Assembly: GCF_028595325.1 (NCBI RefSeq) | Contig: NZ_JAQQXR010000003.1 | Coordinates: 310,001 to 374,000, forward strand | Direction of reading: 5' to 3' | From: Janthinobacterium fluminis | GTDB taxonomy: Bacteria > Pseudomonadota > Gammaproteobacteria > Burkholderiales > Burkholderiaceae_D | DNA: 64,000 nucleotides | In this document: piece after piece, positions 47,001-52,728 of the stretch | How the letters are laid out: every line of letters begins with the position of its first letter | Position numbering within the stretch: the first letter of the stretch is position 1 | Position numbers and translations under genes: made by a program | Notes under the pieces: model-generated | Databases searched by the model: none | The model's input: the letters and a program-made list of their open reading frames with translations, nothing else | What the model was told of the DNA's origin: nothing

Positions 47001-48672
47001 CGGGCGCGACCTGTACATGGCCGACAAGGCCGAGCTGCGCAGCCTGGGCGCCATCGTCAACGTCGGCCCGGGCGGGCGCGACAGCGGCGCCGGCATCGCC
47101 GTGGCCGCCGGCGTCGGCCGCCACGGCCCCGATTACGCGGCCTTCGCGGCCCGCTACCTGGACCCGGCCAGGCTGGCCGACCCGGGCCGGCCGCTGGCCG
47201 GGCAGGCCGGCAGCGCCGTCTACGTGTACGGCGGCGAGCTGACGCTGGCCGGCTGGCTGCGCGGCCAGTTCGGCTACGCCGGCGACGCGGCCGGCGCGCC
47301 GGCCTTCCTGCAGGGCAAGCAGGGCGAGCTGGAGCAAGCCGGCCGGCAGAGCGGCGCCGTGCGGCGCGACCTGGCGCGCGAGTACCACCAGGCCAGCCAG
47401 TTGCACCTGGTGAACTGGCTGGGCGCCCGTTTCGGCGCCGGCAACGGCCTGGGCCTGCGCTACGACGGCGCCACGGACGCCCGCGCCTTCTTCGCCGCGC
47501 TGCCGGCCGAGCAGCAGCACGTGTATCTGCGCCAGCTCTATTACGCCGAGCTGAAGGCGGCCGGGCGCGAGTACAACGACCCGGACGGCGCGCGCCGCGG
47601 CAGTTATCTGCGCGGCCGCGAAGCCATCGCCACGCTGTTCCCGGCCCAGGACAGGCAGGGCGGCAAGCTCGACTACCGGGGCGATTTGACGATGTTCAGC
47701 AGCGCCCTGTACACCACCGGCATCGGCGAAAGCGCTTACACCAAGCGGCCGCTGCCGGGCGTGCGCTACCTCAGCCCGCAGGAATGGGCCGAGGCCGGCT
47801 ATCCGACCTACGAGGTGGCCCGCGCCGTCGTCAACGACGCCGGCATCCACAGCGACTTCGGCGGCGACATCGGCGCGCTGGCGCCGGGCGGGCGCCTGCT
47901 CGTCGGCGTCGACGGCGGCTATCCGCCGGGCGAGGGCTCGGGCATCCTGACCCAGGGCAGCGGCGAGGTGCAGCTGTACGCCCAGGGCAGCATCCTGCTG
48001 GGCCAGAGCCGCATCTTCACCACCTTCGGCGGCAACATCCTGGCCTGGTCGGCCGGCGGCGACATCAACGCCGGCCGCGGCGTCAAGTCCACCGTCGTCT
48101 ACACGCCGCAGCGCCGCCTGTACAACGACATCGGCCTGGTCAGCCTGTCGCCCAGCGCGCCGACGACGGGGGCCGGCATCGCCACGCTGAACCCGATCCC
48201 GGAGGTGCCGCCCGGCGACATCGACCTGATCGCCCCGCTCGGCACCATCGACGCCGGCGAGGCCGGCATCCGCGTCTCGGGCAACGTCAACCTGGCGGCG
48301 CTGCGGGTGGTCAACGCGGAAAACATCCAGGTGCAGGGCAAGGCCGCCGGCATGCCCGTCGTCGCCGCCGTCAACGTGGCCGCGCTCAGCAACGCCAGCG
48401 CGGCCGCCGGCCAAGCCGCCGGCGCGGCCCAGGAGGCGCTGCAGCGCGAACGGGCGGCCACGCGCCAGGCGCAGCCCTCGGTGTTCACGGTGCGGGTGCT
48501 GGGCTTCGGCGCCGAGGCCGGCGCCGAAGCCGACGCCGCGCTGCGCGGCGGCGAGCCGCAGGCCTCGCTCTACCGGCCGAAGGGCGTGGTGCAGGTGCTG
48601 GGCGCCGGCGAGCTGGCGGCGCCGCAGCTGCAGGCCCTGACGCCGGGCGAGCGGCGCGGTTTGCAGCCGTGA
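35068..48672 (+). CDS. Giant TpsA exoprotein, filamentous haemagglutinin family
   Basis: A 4534-residue secreted protein of a two-partner secretion system, predicted to be a long beta-helix fibre. An extended signal peptide (hydrophobic core about 31-45, ASGGGQAQQ) precedes the TPS secretion domain (about 140-330) with TAEKAILNWESFNVG and the NRNGIVFAG motif. Thousands of Gly/Ala/Asp-rich repeats follow (patterns like GGDITLA, GNLTLAAAQ, VDASG). Near the end is a helical insert (about 4080-4190: ARAFFAALPAEQQHVYLRQL) and then the DUF3739-type C-terminal signature GDIDLIAPLGTIDAGEAGIR. A CAAPGGC pair lies mid-chain near residue 2230. ATG 35068 has AAGGA 9 bases upstream. No codon TTA, CTA or TCA occurs in frame. 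Likely adhesin; partner TpsB is next. Confidence 0.9.
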   Translation: MQRSKSVKMHHTSSVPCERDAAPARTPRLKPLALAAALLLASGGGQAQQAFSSAWFAGKGVQQGAAASSGRLPNGQPAAALNNPQAQQQRANGQLQQSLNNLLLAARGIAAEQAVQAAARQAAPAGAGAPDGLVQGGLRVDTNSLTAGWLNAKAPVQTEAGGKTVVSVAQTAEKAILNWESFNVGKNTTLQFEQKSNWAVLNRVNDPLARPSQIQGQIKADGTVMIVNRNGIVFAGGSQVDTRNLAAAAMGMSDSQFDAGLYGKALGNGTVPTFANALALAAKDYSYGKAEADVVVAAGARIDTRKPQTVTEGGGYVLLAGRAVENAGAISTPNGQTTLAAGDALIVRKGMGTETNQYSSTRGNEVAPLLKAGGAAGAVVNSGLIQAGGGDITLSGNAVRQDGVLVSSSSVNGRGSIHLAGAGADASVTLGRGSVSAVVLDDNGASALDVQRETLLKESAKSAEGILERRDRSLLRIASAGDVVFDGDSLTLATGGQVLVDAGRRSHVARGAVIDVAGAVGVRVAMAANNVLVNVQGNEQRDAPGSRDAKYLNNSDVWVDRRELVLVPAGSNGYPTDRWYTAGGLLEVSGYLNTSGHGIGEWAAQGGTVAFGGAELVTQAGSRINVAGGSLDVQTGLVKQTWLKGADGQTYKLGTAPGDNLYTGLYRGFESAHARWGANTTEVYANPLVAPRERLENGYTVGRDAGRVVVATGAAVLEGDIDTAVFQGERQQRKRDAGQDGYRQAQTAAARAGQLLIGKITPIFDPKAGLLRDSVEAVLKEVEIGKVAALADGLLLAEALPAERRGALRLDAGWLNGLQLGALAVYASERLGVGAALRVADGGAIALHAGDVALDADLVARGGGIAAGNLAPRYNPAGAGVWTDTPVAPAGPAGVRVAPGVRLDARGVWSNLALEPGAGAGLPYVDGGAVSLLSSGNITLAAGSVIDVSSGAALMGNGALQGGRGGDITLAVDMPRDKAPTGATLKLDGELRGHGVKGGGRLVIENGSAVSVGGKLLGGGNVLAAGASAGVNLRLADELLIAKGEKIPFDFALTVTVIKPGLTLGGPLEADVTPQKPLTLGAPLLLPAGAYVSLGNNGYFQEGEVVPAGSVVTQMGGLGAGFLVSAEVFPGGIPVAPLTTRYAAGGIAADDLRLPAGSVMPAGATLPRAVAVQPLLALDAGLFQSGFAGYAVTGRDGLAVVDGARIAVAMPLLRLNGAAGRALAGGAEPGAALELWMPELYQHDPRKGRLAQRAGADLALTAGSPLSQAPLALGGAAVVGVDPGRQITLTGTGQISIDGRLDAWGGKIAVLPGTLGAGIDVNLPNGKGQATSIWIGAGAVLDVAGRASVALDARGGRYGRADGGGSIEIGARYKADAASVDAADAFVVVRPGARLDASGAAATLDLAGLGATAVAGNGGLIALSSYNGIFADGSLRAAAGGAGAAGGTLALALDTPNYGQVTRYTMEGEAVDNAVRLPRELRLVQAQGDSALPAGLRAGQGDAALRYGSARLGADRVQAGGFDNLALHVNGLISFDGDLSLSLGQSLRLNASALALAPRGAAAGRASQIHLAAPYVRLGGAVRHQKEDYIVPNPVNGSKNAGSGGGTLGVPLVAAGSLLQVDAAMIDVAGVVNTGVRGEIVHNGGKPLAVEREAFEQLTLRSSGDLRLSGKAALYAPGNLTLAAAQIYPAAGDSGTVSVGKISSVGPGGNVRVTLDPLRTLSIERSGTATPAQPYSAFGSLTLVAPTINQGGVLRAPLGQITLGSEFWEAYTGHVNLLPGSLTSVSAQGLLMPYGGTLDGLSYLYNGLDVAFKGAGSGPDIALVGAAIDVRRGAVLDLSGGGALAGAAFLAGRGGSTDARLNPLVQLQPNGGFTLPGLASNPVYAIVPGAQPGAAPLLAENGAGDPAVGRQISIGAGVPGLAAGTYTLLPSSFALLPGAFRVELNGLAGAVAAGTTVAMRNGSFATAAQTGVAGTAIRDAVPGQAILTPAAVLRSYSQYNEMDYAAFALAQAGRDGVPRAALERDAKDLRVQLVAPALLSVKDNAMPLRMDGSTLYAPVEGGYGGGLLLGSGGNESTQYHVLADGAAPQRDFAGVSVHASQLNAFGAQRIGIGGLPRVAYNEYRTGSNQRANVAQFVGSAGKIVLRGGAVLKAAEVFLATGRANGGIVVEQGAGINTLGRGKAAWDSRDGYVYQPSGSVLAVSNGWLDMLAALPPVSSSDGPGVIDIGACAAPGGCAGATQLYSDGSIAAITDRSFTLRDNVRYGTRNLVLAMSAINIGGEAALAAAAARGALPDGLALDQGLLDRLLHGDTGSGAPALENLALTARNSFNFYDSAQLSTIDPATGKSSLARLVLNTPAIYGYGGADALARIHTDTLVWQGASNAAGAVARDGAGTGSGRLQVDARRIEFGFTPDSRPDTVHSMERLVLGFGQVALNASERVTANNKGALNVYQVQGPWDAALKDFTYSGGELRIDTPLLTGAAGSVNRITAGGAITVGAPAGAAAPAPDNAALAGALGAELLLAGRSVALDTAVVLPSGKLTLSAERDVLLGGAARLDLAGRKIDFYDTSKYSWGGDVVLASRAGDVRQAAGSTLDLSAVNNRAGKLSVTATGAGAGNVDLRGTLAGGASGHYDAGGTALPFAAGGADIRAQRVGDFADLNQRLNSGKLFGSRSFQLKQGDLRIGDEVKAREVSVSVDAGHLTVAGRIDASGEQVGSIRLAGRDGVTIKAGAVLDAHGSVLRTDSYGQVIEAPNRAVVDLSAGNGRLTLEGGARLDLRSGEQGGRYGSVDLNARRLGGDDVDIDAGAALRIDGARHVNVNAFRQYRDAPAGAAVDAAGRAYQSIDQAYLDARHADSTAFIGKALANAGLMDGKLKGLRGDAAAFHLRPGVEIVSAAPDGDLHIDGDVDLSGQRYAGVNPQAQLGAAHGSGEAGVLLVRAGGKLSVFGSVNDGFDGAALPATPDDVGWVLHKGRLPWGGDLVVPQAGMVTLAPGTYFKSGRALNYDLPMRPMKLRGGTLLAVRATLTAPLTLPAGSVLGGAVRRADGSVLHAAGSVVGQALTLAAGTQLDAGLRLPGAAGVAAMLWPAGVALPFPEGQPRDWSDGQNKLNGVFLAYALALDKGALLPSETSVKLPGDAALVRLRPADGAGRQGRNWALAPMLAQGSQSWSLRLVSGADTAAADPRALRPQARDAHLQLADTHYGMGFERTLVPGTGLPGQYVWNELATAEGFVPGQSVNLDDIGGEAEAEQGYYARMLDKVGAEYSYEAKPVRQQLFSVLRTGTGDLDLLAGGDFDMRSLYGVYTAGSQSAAPPGEAAQRFDLPRARPWVGALEGLGLSVLGGYGGNFEHLVSGAQSLYRAWYPEHGGNLLLRAQGAVKGDTLGDKAGGRRAEAFGYLRDHLDSSAIGSWLWRQGSGSTGGGVPTAWWINFGTYVPSTDSNNLYSGTPFLTGFTGIGTLGGGNLLLQAGGDAGMLESRADPAGSNALRSQGLNVAVASTGRVTPDGTLWLTGGGDLDIRVGGALNPVAEVRMFAADSDAGNARLRMDSQKLSLNGTFTNLRGALRLEAGAVGGVELRFDRADPKESRPYATYTATTAIAGGGPMLVPGDSGVRLDARGDLVLGGAADAGRVHLYNNGTPFSYRGQDYGGEGWSWFSLWTPATAIDLFSAGGHLTPTSAWSGNQPSSNAAASDGRFLMPSVLRAVAASGNLYYGNASLGILNNSAVAVVSNGVTLAPAPVAPQFVRAGTGQLEMLAAGSIYAAGLPITQSGADPRRLPSPFNPGFLGALGKTWFGPLPLHNLHPDALAPAALYNFALNGGGGAIGQTYPLFSMTPPTASDYAPAGQPPARFYAVGGDIVGLRTGSIVYRGDLPGRPAARGLWYEGGGAVAVRAGRDIVNAGSTLGELEDGPAEAGGWVNVALFGRPDQPPKPVKDNGISARGNLIVHRHADDVSVVSAGRDIRYSSFYVAGPGQLDVSAGRDLYMADKAELRSLGAIVNVGPGGRDSGAGIAVAAGVGRHGPDYAAFAARYLDPARLADPGRPLAGQAGSAVYVYGGELTLAGWLRGQFGYAGDAAGAPAFLQGKQGELEQAGRQSGAVRRDLAREYHQASQLHLVNWLGARFGAGNGLGLRYDGATDARAFFAALPAEQQHVYLRQLYYAELKAAGREYNDPDGARRGSYLRGREAIATLFPAQDRQGGKLDYRGDLTMFSSALYTTGIGESAYTKRPLPGVRYLSPQEWAEAGYPTYEVARAVVNDAGIHSDFGGDIGALAPGGRLLVGVDGGYPPGEGSGILTQGSGEVQLYAQGSILLGQSRIFTTFGGNILAWSAGGDINAGRGVKSTVVYTPQRRLYNDIGLVSLSPSAPTTGAGIATLNPIPEVPPGDIDLIAPLGTIDAGEAGIRVSGNVNLAALRVVNAENIQVQGKAAGMPVVAAVNVAALSNASAAAGQAAGAAQEALQRERAATRQAQPSVFTVRVLGFGAEAGAEADAALRGGEPQASLYRPKGVVQVLGAGELAAPQLQALTPGERRGLQP

Positions 48673-48691
48673 GGGGGGCGGGCGCGGGAGA

Positions 48692-48740
48692 TTTATGAAG
48701 ATTTGATGACAAACGACGGTCGCGGCGCGCGCCGGCCGTC
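48692..48740 (+). promoter_or_regulatory. Control element upstream of tpsB
   Basis: Box TTTATGAAGATTTGATGAC (48692-48710), 25 bp, CCGTC (48736-48740), 84 bp before the tpsB start. The layout is identical to the tpsA element at 34917-34965, while the 25-bp spacers are unrelated, which argues for selection on the box and on CCGTC. It means tpsB has its own control and is not only read through from the 13.6-kb gene. Confidence 0.7.
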
Positions 48741-48824
48741 TAGTCATGTGTACGCGGCGGCCGCAGGTGCGGTTGCCGTCGCGCCCTTGGGCGCAACGCC
48801 TTGATTTCGACGTGAGTGGACGAT

Positions 48825-50450
48825 ATGCATGATTTGAAGAAGCATTCGAAGGGCCGGGCCGGCAGCGCCCCGGCAGCGGGATTGAGCGCCCTGTGCCTGG
48901 CGCTGCTGGGCCTGCACGGCGGCGCGGCCGCCCAGGAGGCCGCGGCCGCCGATGCGGCGCGCAAGGTCGACATCAGCGAATACCTGGTGCGCGGCAACAC
49001 CGTGCTGGACGCGGCCACCATCGAGCAAGCCGTCACGCCCTTCCTCGGGCCGGGGCGCACGCTCAAGGACGTCGAGGGCGCCCGCGACGCGCTGCTGGCG
49101 GCCTACCAGGCCAAGGGCTACCAATCCGTGTATGTCGACCTGCCCGAGCAGCAGGTCGAGCAGGGCCTGGTCTTGCTGCAGGTCAGCGAAACCAAGGTCG
49201 GGCGGGTGCGCGTCGTCGGCGCCCAGTACCACTCGCCGCTGGACGTGCGCCGCCAGGTGCCGGCCCTGCGGGAGGGCCAGGTGCCGGACTTCGCCCAGGC
49301 CCAGGTGGAACTGGGGGCGCTGAACCGCAACCCGAAGCGCCAGGTGATGCCGCTGGTGCGCCAGGGCGCGCTGCCGGGCAGCATGGACGTCGACTTGAAG
49401 GTGGACGACAGTAGCCCGTGGCGCGCCAGCGCCGGCCTGAACAACGACTACAGCGCCGACACGAAGAAGTTGCGCGCCTCGGCCTCCGTCGGCCACGACA
49501 ATCTGTGGCAGCTGGGCCACAGCGCCTCGCTGAGCTTCTTCGGCACGCCCGGCGATTTGAACCAGACCCGGGTGTTTTCCGCCTCCTACTCTGCGCCCGT
49601 CGGCAAGGGCGGCTGGAGCGTCGAGGCGAACGCCTATGTCTCGAACAGCAACGTCGCCAGCACGGGCGGCACGGCCGTCGTCGGCCGCGGCCACGCGCTG
49701 GGCCTGAAGGCCAACTACACGGTGCCGGACACGGGCAGCTGGTGGCACAGCTTCAGCGCCGGCGTCGACTTCAAGGACAACCGCGAGGCCTTGACGCTGA
49801 ACGGCAGCGGCACCAAGGTGCCGCTGAAGTATGTGCCGTTCACGCTGGCCTACACGGCTTACCGGCAGGCCGAGCGCGGCAACTACGGCTTCGGCCTGTC
49901 GCTGGTGACGGGCACGCGGGCTTCCTTCGGCTACGCCAGCGGCTGGCAGGAATTCGACGACAAGCGCTACAAGGCTTCGCCCAGCTTCCTCGTGCTCAAG
50001 GGCGACGCCAACGCCAGCTACAACTTCGACAACGGCGTCCAGCTGGGCGGCCGGGCCGCCTGGCAGATGGCCGACGCGCCGCTGGTGTCGGGCGAGCAGA
50101 TGGCCGCCGGCGGCAGCAACACGGTGCGCGGCTACCTGTCGGCCGAGGCCACCGGCGACTACGGCGCCAGCGCCGCGCTGGAAGTGCGCAGCAAGCCGCT
50201 CGACTACCTCGGCTCCTGGGTCGAGAACTGGCGCGTCTACGCCTTCGCCGACGGCGCCCGCCTGCGCCTGCGCGACCCGATGGTCGAGCAGCACGACTTG
50301 TTCATGCTGGCCTCGGTCGGCGTGGGCAGCCATTTCCAGCTGGCGCGCTACCTGAACGGGCGCATCGATTTCGGCTACCCGCTGAAGCAGGGGCCGCGCA
50401 CCAAGCGCCACGAGCGGCGCATCAATTTCAGCCTGACGGCCACGTACTGA
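48825..50450 (+). CDS. TpsB outer-membrane transporter, ShlB/FhaC/HecB family
   Basis: A 541-residue Omp85-superfamily barrel that exports the TpsA protein. The signal (about 1-35) is followed by a POTRA_2 domain (VDISEYLVRGNTVLDAATIE, GARDALLAAYQAKGYQSVYV, LPEQQVEQGLVLLQVSETKV) and the ShlB POTRA region. The barrel runs from about 185 (WRASAGLNNDYSADTKKLRA), with loop-6 motif region GSNTVRGYLSAEATGDYG (the VRGY motif) and a C-terminal strand ending RINFSLTATY in an aromatic residue. Start ATG 48825 has GAGTGGA upstream. Confidence 0.92.
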   Translation: MHDLKKHSKGRAGSAPAAGLSALCLALLGLHGGAAAQEAAAADAARKVDISEYLVRGNTVLDAATIEQAVTPFLGPGRTLKDVEGARDALLAAYQAKGYQSVYVDLPEQQVEQGLVLLQVSETKVGRVRVVGAQYHSPLDVRRQVPALREGQVPDFAQAQVELGALNRNPKRQVMPLVRQGALPGSMDVDLKVDDSSPWRASAGLNNDYSADTKKLRASASVGHDNLWQLGHSASLSFFGTPGDLNQTRVFSASYSAPVGKGGWSVEANAYVSNSNVASTGGTAVVGRGHALGLKANYTVPDTGSWWHSFSAGVDFKDNREALTLNGSGTKVPLKYVPFTLAYTAYRQAERGNYGFGLSLVTGTRASFGYASGWQEFDDKRYKASPSFLVLKGDANASYNFDNGVQLGGRAAWQMADAPLVSGEQMAAGGSNTVRGYLSAEATGDYGASAALEVRSKPLDYLGSWVENWRVYAFADGARLRLRDPMVEQHDLFMLASVGVGSHFQLARYLNGRIDFGYPLKQGPRTKRHERRINFSLTATY

Positions 50451-50506
50451 GCCGACCTTTTCACCTGACTCATTTTTTCTAGACGATCTTTCGGAGAACC
50501 CCTGTT

Positions 50507-52294
50507 ATGCGACGCATTCTTTACCTGCTCACCCTTCTGGGCGCGTTTTTGCCCGGCCTGGCCCACGCGTGGTGGCAGCCCGACTGGGCCTACCGCAAGC
50601 CCGTCACCGTCGATGCCGGCCCGAAGGCCGGCGCCGTCGGCGGCGACCCGGGGCGCATCCCCGTGCTGCTGCGCCTGCATTCGGGCAATTTCAATTTTGA
50701 CGGCGTCAGCGACAGCGGCGCCGACCTGCGCTTCGTCGGCGCCGACGACAAGACGGTGCTGAACCACCACATCGAGCAATTCAATCCGCTGCTGGGCATC
50801 GCCCTGATCTGGATCGACGTGCCGGCCCTGACGGCGGCCGCGCCGCAGCAGTTGTGGATGTACTACGGCAATCCGAAGGCGCCCGCGTCCGGCAACGGCC
50901 AGCGCAGCTTCGACCCCGACTACACCCTGGTCTACCATTTCGCCGAGGCGGGCGTGCCGGCGCGCGACAGCACGGCCTACGGCAACAACAGCCAGAGCGC
51001 CGTCGCCGGCGCCGACACGGCCGTCATCGGCAAGGGCGCCAAGCTGGGCGGCGCGCCGCTGATGCTGCCGGCCTCGCCGTCGCTGGCGCTGGCCGCCGGC
51101 GCGCCGTTCACGCTGTCCGTCTGGGTCAAGCCGGACGCCCTGGGCGCCCAGCAGATCGTCTACGCGCGCCGCGACGGCGCCGCTGAATTCTTGGTCGGCA
51201 TGGACCAGGGCGTGCCCTTCGTCCAGGTGAACGGCCAGCGCAGCAAGCCGGGCCAGCCGGTCCAGGCCGGCCAGTGGTCGCACCTGGCCGTGAAGGCCGA
51301 CAAGAGCAGCGTCACGCTGTATGTGGCCGGCCGTCCGGCCGCGTCGCTGGCGACCGGCTTGCCGGCGTTGAACACGGCGGCCGCGCTGGGCGCCGACGTC
51401 GCCGCGACGGCCGCCGCGGCCGCCGCCGCGCCGCTGGCGCCGTTCGCCGGCGCCATCGACGAGCTGCGCCTGTCGCGCAGCGCCCGTCCCGACGCCCTGC
51501 TGCTGGCCGACGCCAGCGCCCAGGGTTCCGATTCGCGCCTGGCCGTGTTCGGCGCCGACGAGCAGCAAGCCGGCAAGAGCCATTTCGGCTTCATCATCGC
51601 CGCCATGCCGCTGGACGCCTGGGTCGTGGTGGTGCTGCTGGGCCTGATGATGGCGATCTCCTGGACCATCATGATCGGCAAGAGCCGCAGCTACGGCGCC
51701 ATCGCCCGCGCCAACGGCGCCTTCATGCTGGCCTTCCGCGAGGCGGCCGGCGCGCCCCTCGACCAGCTGGCCCGCAGCAACAAGGTGGCCGCCGGCGTGC
51801 GCGCCGATTCCTCGCTGTGGCGCCTGTATGACGTGGCCATCGACGAAATGCGCCGCCGCCACGAGCGCGGCTACGACTTGAACGCCGTCTCCAACGCCAC
51901 CATCAACGCCATCCGCGCGGCCATGGACGGGGTCATGGTGCGCGAGAGCGAGCGCATGTCCAAGCGCATGATCTGGCTGTCGACGACCATCGAGGGCGCG
52001 CCCTACGTCGGCCTGTTCGGCACCGTGATCGGCATCATGCTGGTGTTCGTCGTCGCGGCGATGGCCGGCGCCGTCGACATCAACTCGGTGGCGCCGGGCA
52101 TGGCGGCGGCGCTGCTGTGCACCGCCGCCGGCCTCGGCGTGGCGATCCCGGCGCTGTTCGGCTACAACTGGCTGAGCTCCCGTTCCGACGCGATCCTCGC
52201 CGATATGGCCGTCTTCGTCGACGAATTCGCCACCCGGCTGGCCGAAGAACAGGGTGACGGCCGGCAGTTGCGCGCCGTCGCCCAGCACGCTTGA
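50507..52294 (+). CDS. exbB: DUF2341-LamG-ExbB fusion (proton channel subunit)
   Basis: A 595-residue protein joining an exported sensor-like half to a TonB-system motor. Signal peptide 1-21 (cleaved before WWQPDWAYRK); DUF2341 domain about 50-150 (GADLRFVGADDKTVLNHHIE, LWMYYGNPKAPASG); LamG/concanavalin-like fold about 185-330 (FTLSVWVKPDALGAQQIVYA, FAGAIDELRLSRSARP). Then comes ExbB/TolQ with transmembrane helices at about 370-392, 495-520 and 532-556. Its signatures are APYVGLFGTVIGIMLVFVV and LLCTAAGLGVAIPALFGYNW. ExbD and TonB follow at 7 and 10 bp. The periplasmic half could bind glycans or the exoprotein; that is inference. Confidence 0.92.
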   Translation: MRRILYLLTLLGAFLPGLAHAWWQPDWAYRKPVTVDAGPKAGAVGGDPGRIPVLLRLHSGNFNFDGVSDSGADLRFVGADDKTVLNHHIEQFNPLLGIALIWIDVPALTAAAPQQLWMYYGNPKAPASGNGQRSFDPDYTLVYHFAEAGVPARDSTAYGNNSQSAVAGADTAVIGKGAKLGGAPLMLPASPSLALAAGAPFTLSVWVKPDALGAQQIVYARRDGAAEFLVGMDQGVPFVQVNGQRSKPGQPVQAGQWSHLAVKADKSSVTLYVAGRPAASLATGLPALNTAAALGADVAATAAAAAAAPLAPFAGAIDELRLSRSARPDALLLADASAQGSDSRLAVFGADEQQAGKSHFGFIIAAMPLDAWVVVVLLGLMMAISWTIMIGKSRSYGAIARANGAFMLAFREAAGAPLDQLARSNKVAAGVRADSSLWRLYDVAIDEMRRRHERGYDLNAVSNATINAIRAAMDGVMVRESERMSKRMIWLSTTIEGAPYVGLFGTVIGIMLVFVVAAMAGAVDINSVAPGMAAALLCTAAGLGVAIPALFGYNWLSSRSDAILADMAVFVDEFATRLAEEQGDGRQLRAVAQHA

Positions 52295-52301
52295 AAGGCG
52301 G

Positions 52302-52718
52302 ATGACCATGGCAAACGCAGCCAAGTTCGGCCCGCGCAAGCGTAGCGGCGGCATCAACATCACGCCCTTCGTCGACGTGCTGCTGGTGGTGCTGGTGATT
52401 TTCATCCTCACCAGCAACGCCAGCATCCCCGGCATCAAGGTCGACCTGCCCAAGGCCAGCTCGGCGATGGCGCTGGAAAAACCGAAGACCAAGGCGATCA
52501 CCATCGACAACGCCGGCCAGGTCTTCCTGGACGCCTATCCGGTCACGCTGGCGGAGCTGGAAGAGCGCCTGCGCACGGAAAAGGCGCTGACGCCGGACTT
52601 CCCGGTGATCGTGCGCGGCGACGCGGCGGTGCAGTACGCCAAGGTCGTCGAGGTGCTCGACCTGTTGCGGCGCATCGAGCTGAACCAGGTCGGCCTGGTG
52701 ACCGGCAAGCCGGCATGA
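52302..52718 (+). CDS. exbD: ExbD/TolR-family proton channel subunit
   Basis: A 138-residue inner-membrane protein with one transmembrane helix (about 22-40). The membrane aspartate essential for proton flow is D25 in GGINITPFVDVLLVVLVIFI, exactly where E. coli ExbD has it. The periplasmic domain (about 45-135) contains the usual VIVRGDAAVQYAKVVEVLDL segment. It follows the ExbB fusion by 7 bp. ATG 52302 is given; ATG 52308 is two codons later and has better spacing to AAAGG. Confidence 0.93.
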   Translation: MTMANAAKFGPRKRSGGINITPFVDVLLVVLVIFILTSNASIPGIKVDLPKASSAMALEKPKTKAITIDNAGQVFLDAYPVTLAELEERLRTEKALTPDFPVIVRGDAAVQYAKVVEVLDLLRRIELNQVGLVTGKPA

Positions 52719-52728
52719 GGGGGGCAGC

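Noticed and set aside
35050-48747. A 4565-residue open frame antisense to tpsA
   Set aside because: It pairs codon-for-codon with tpsA and is open only because the sense gene lacks TTA, CTA and TCA. Its translation is Arg/Ala/Gln/Gly/His-rich with no motif, while the sense frame has a signal peptide, TPS domain and DUF3739-type end.
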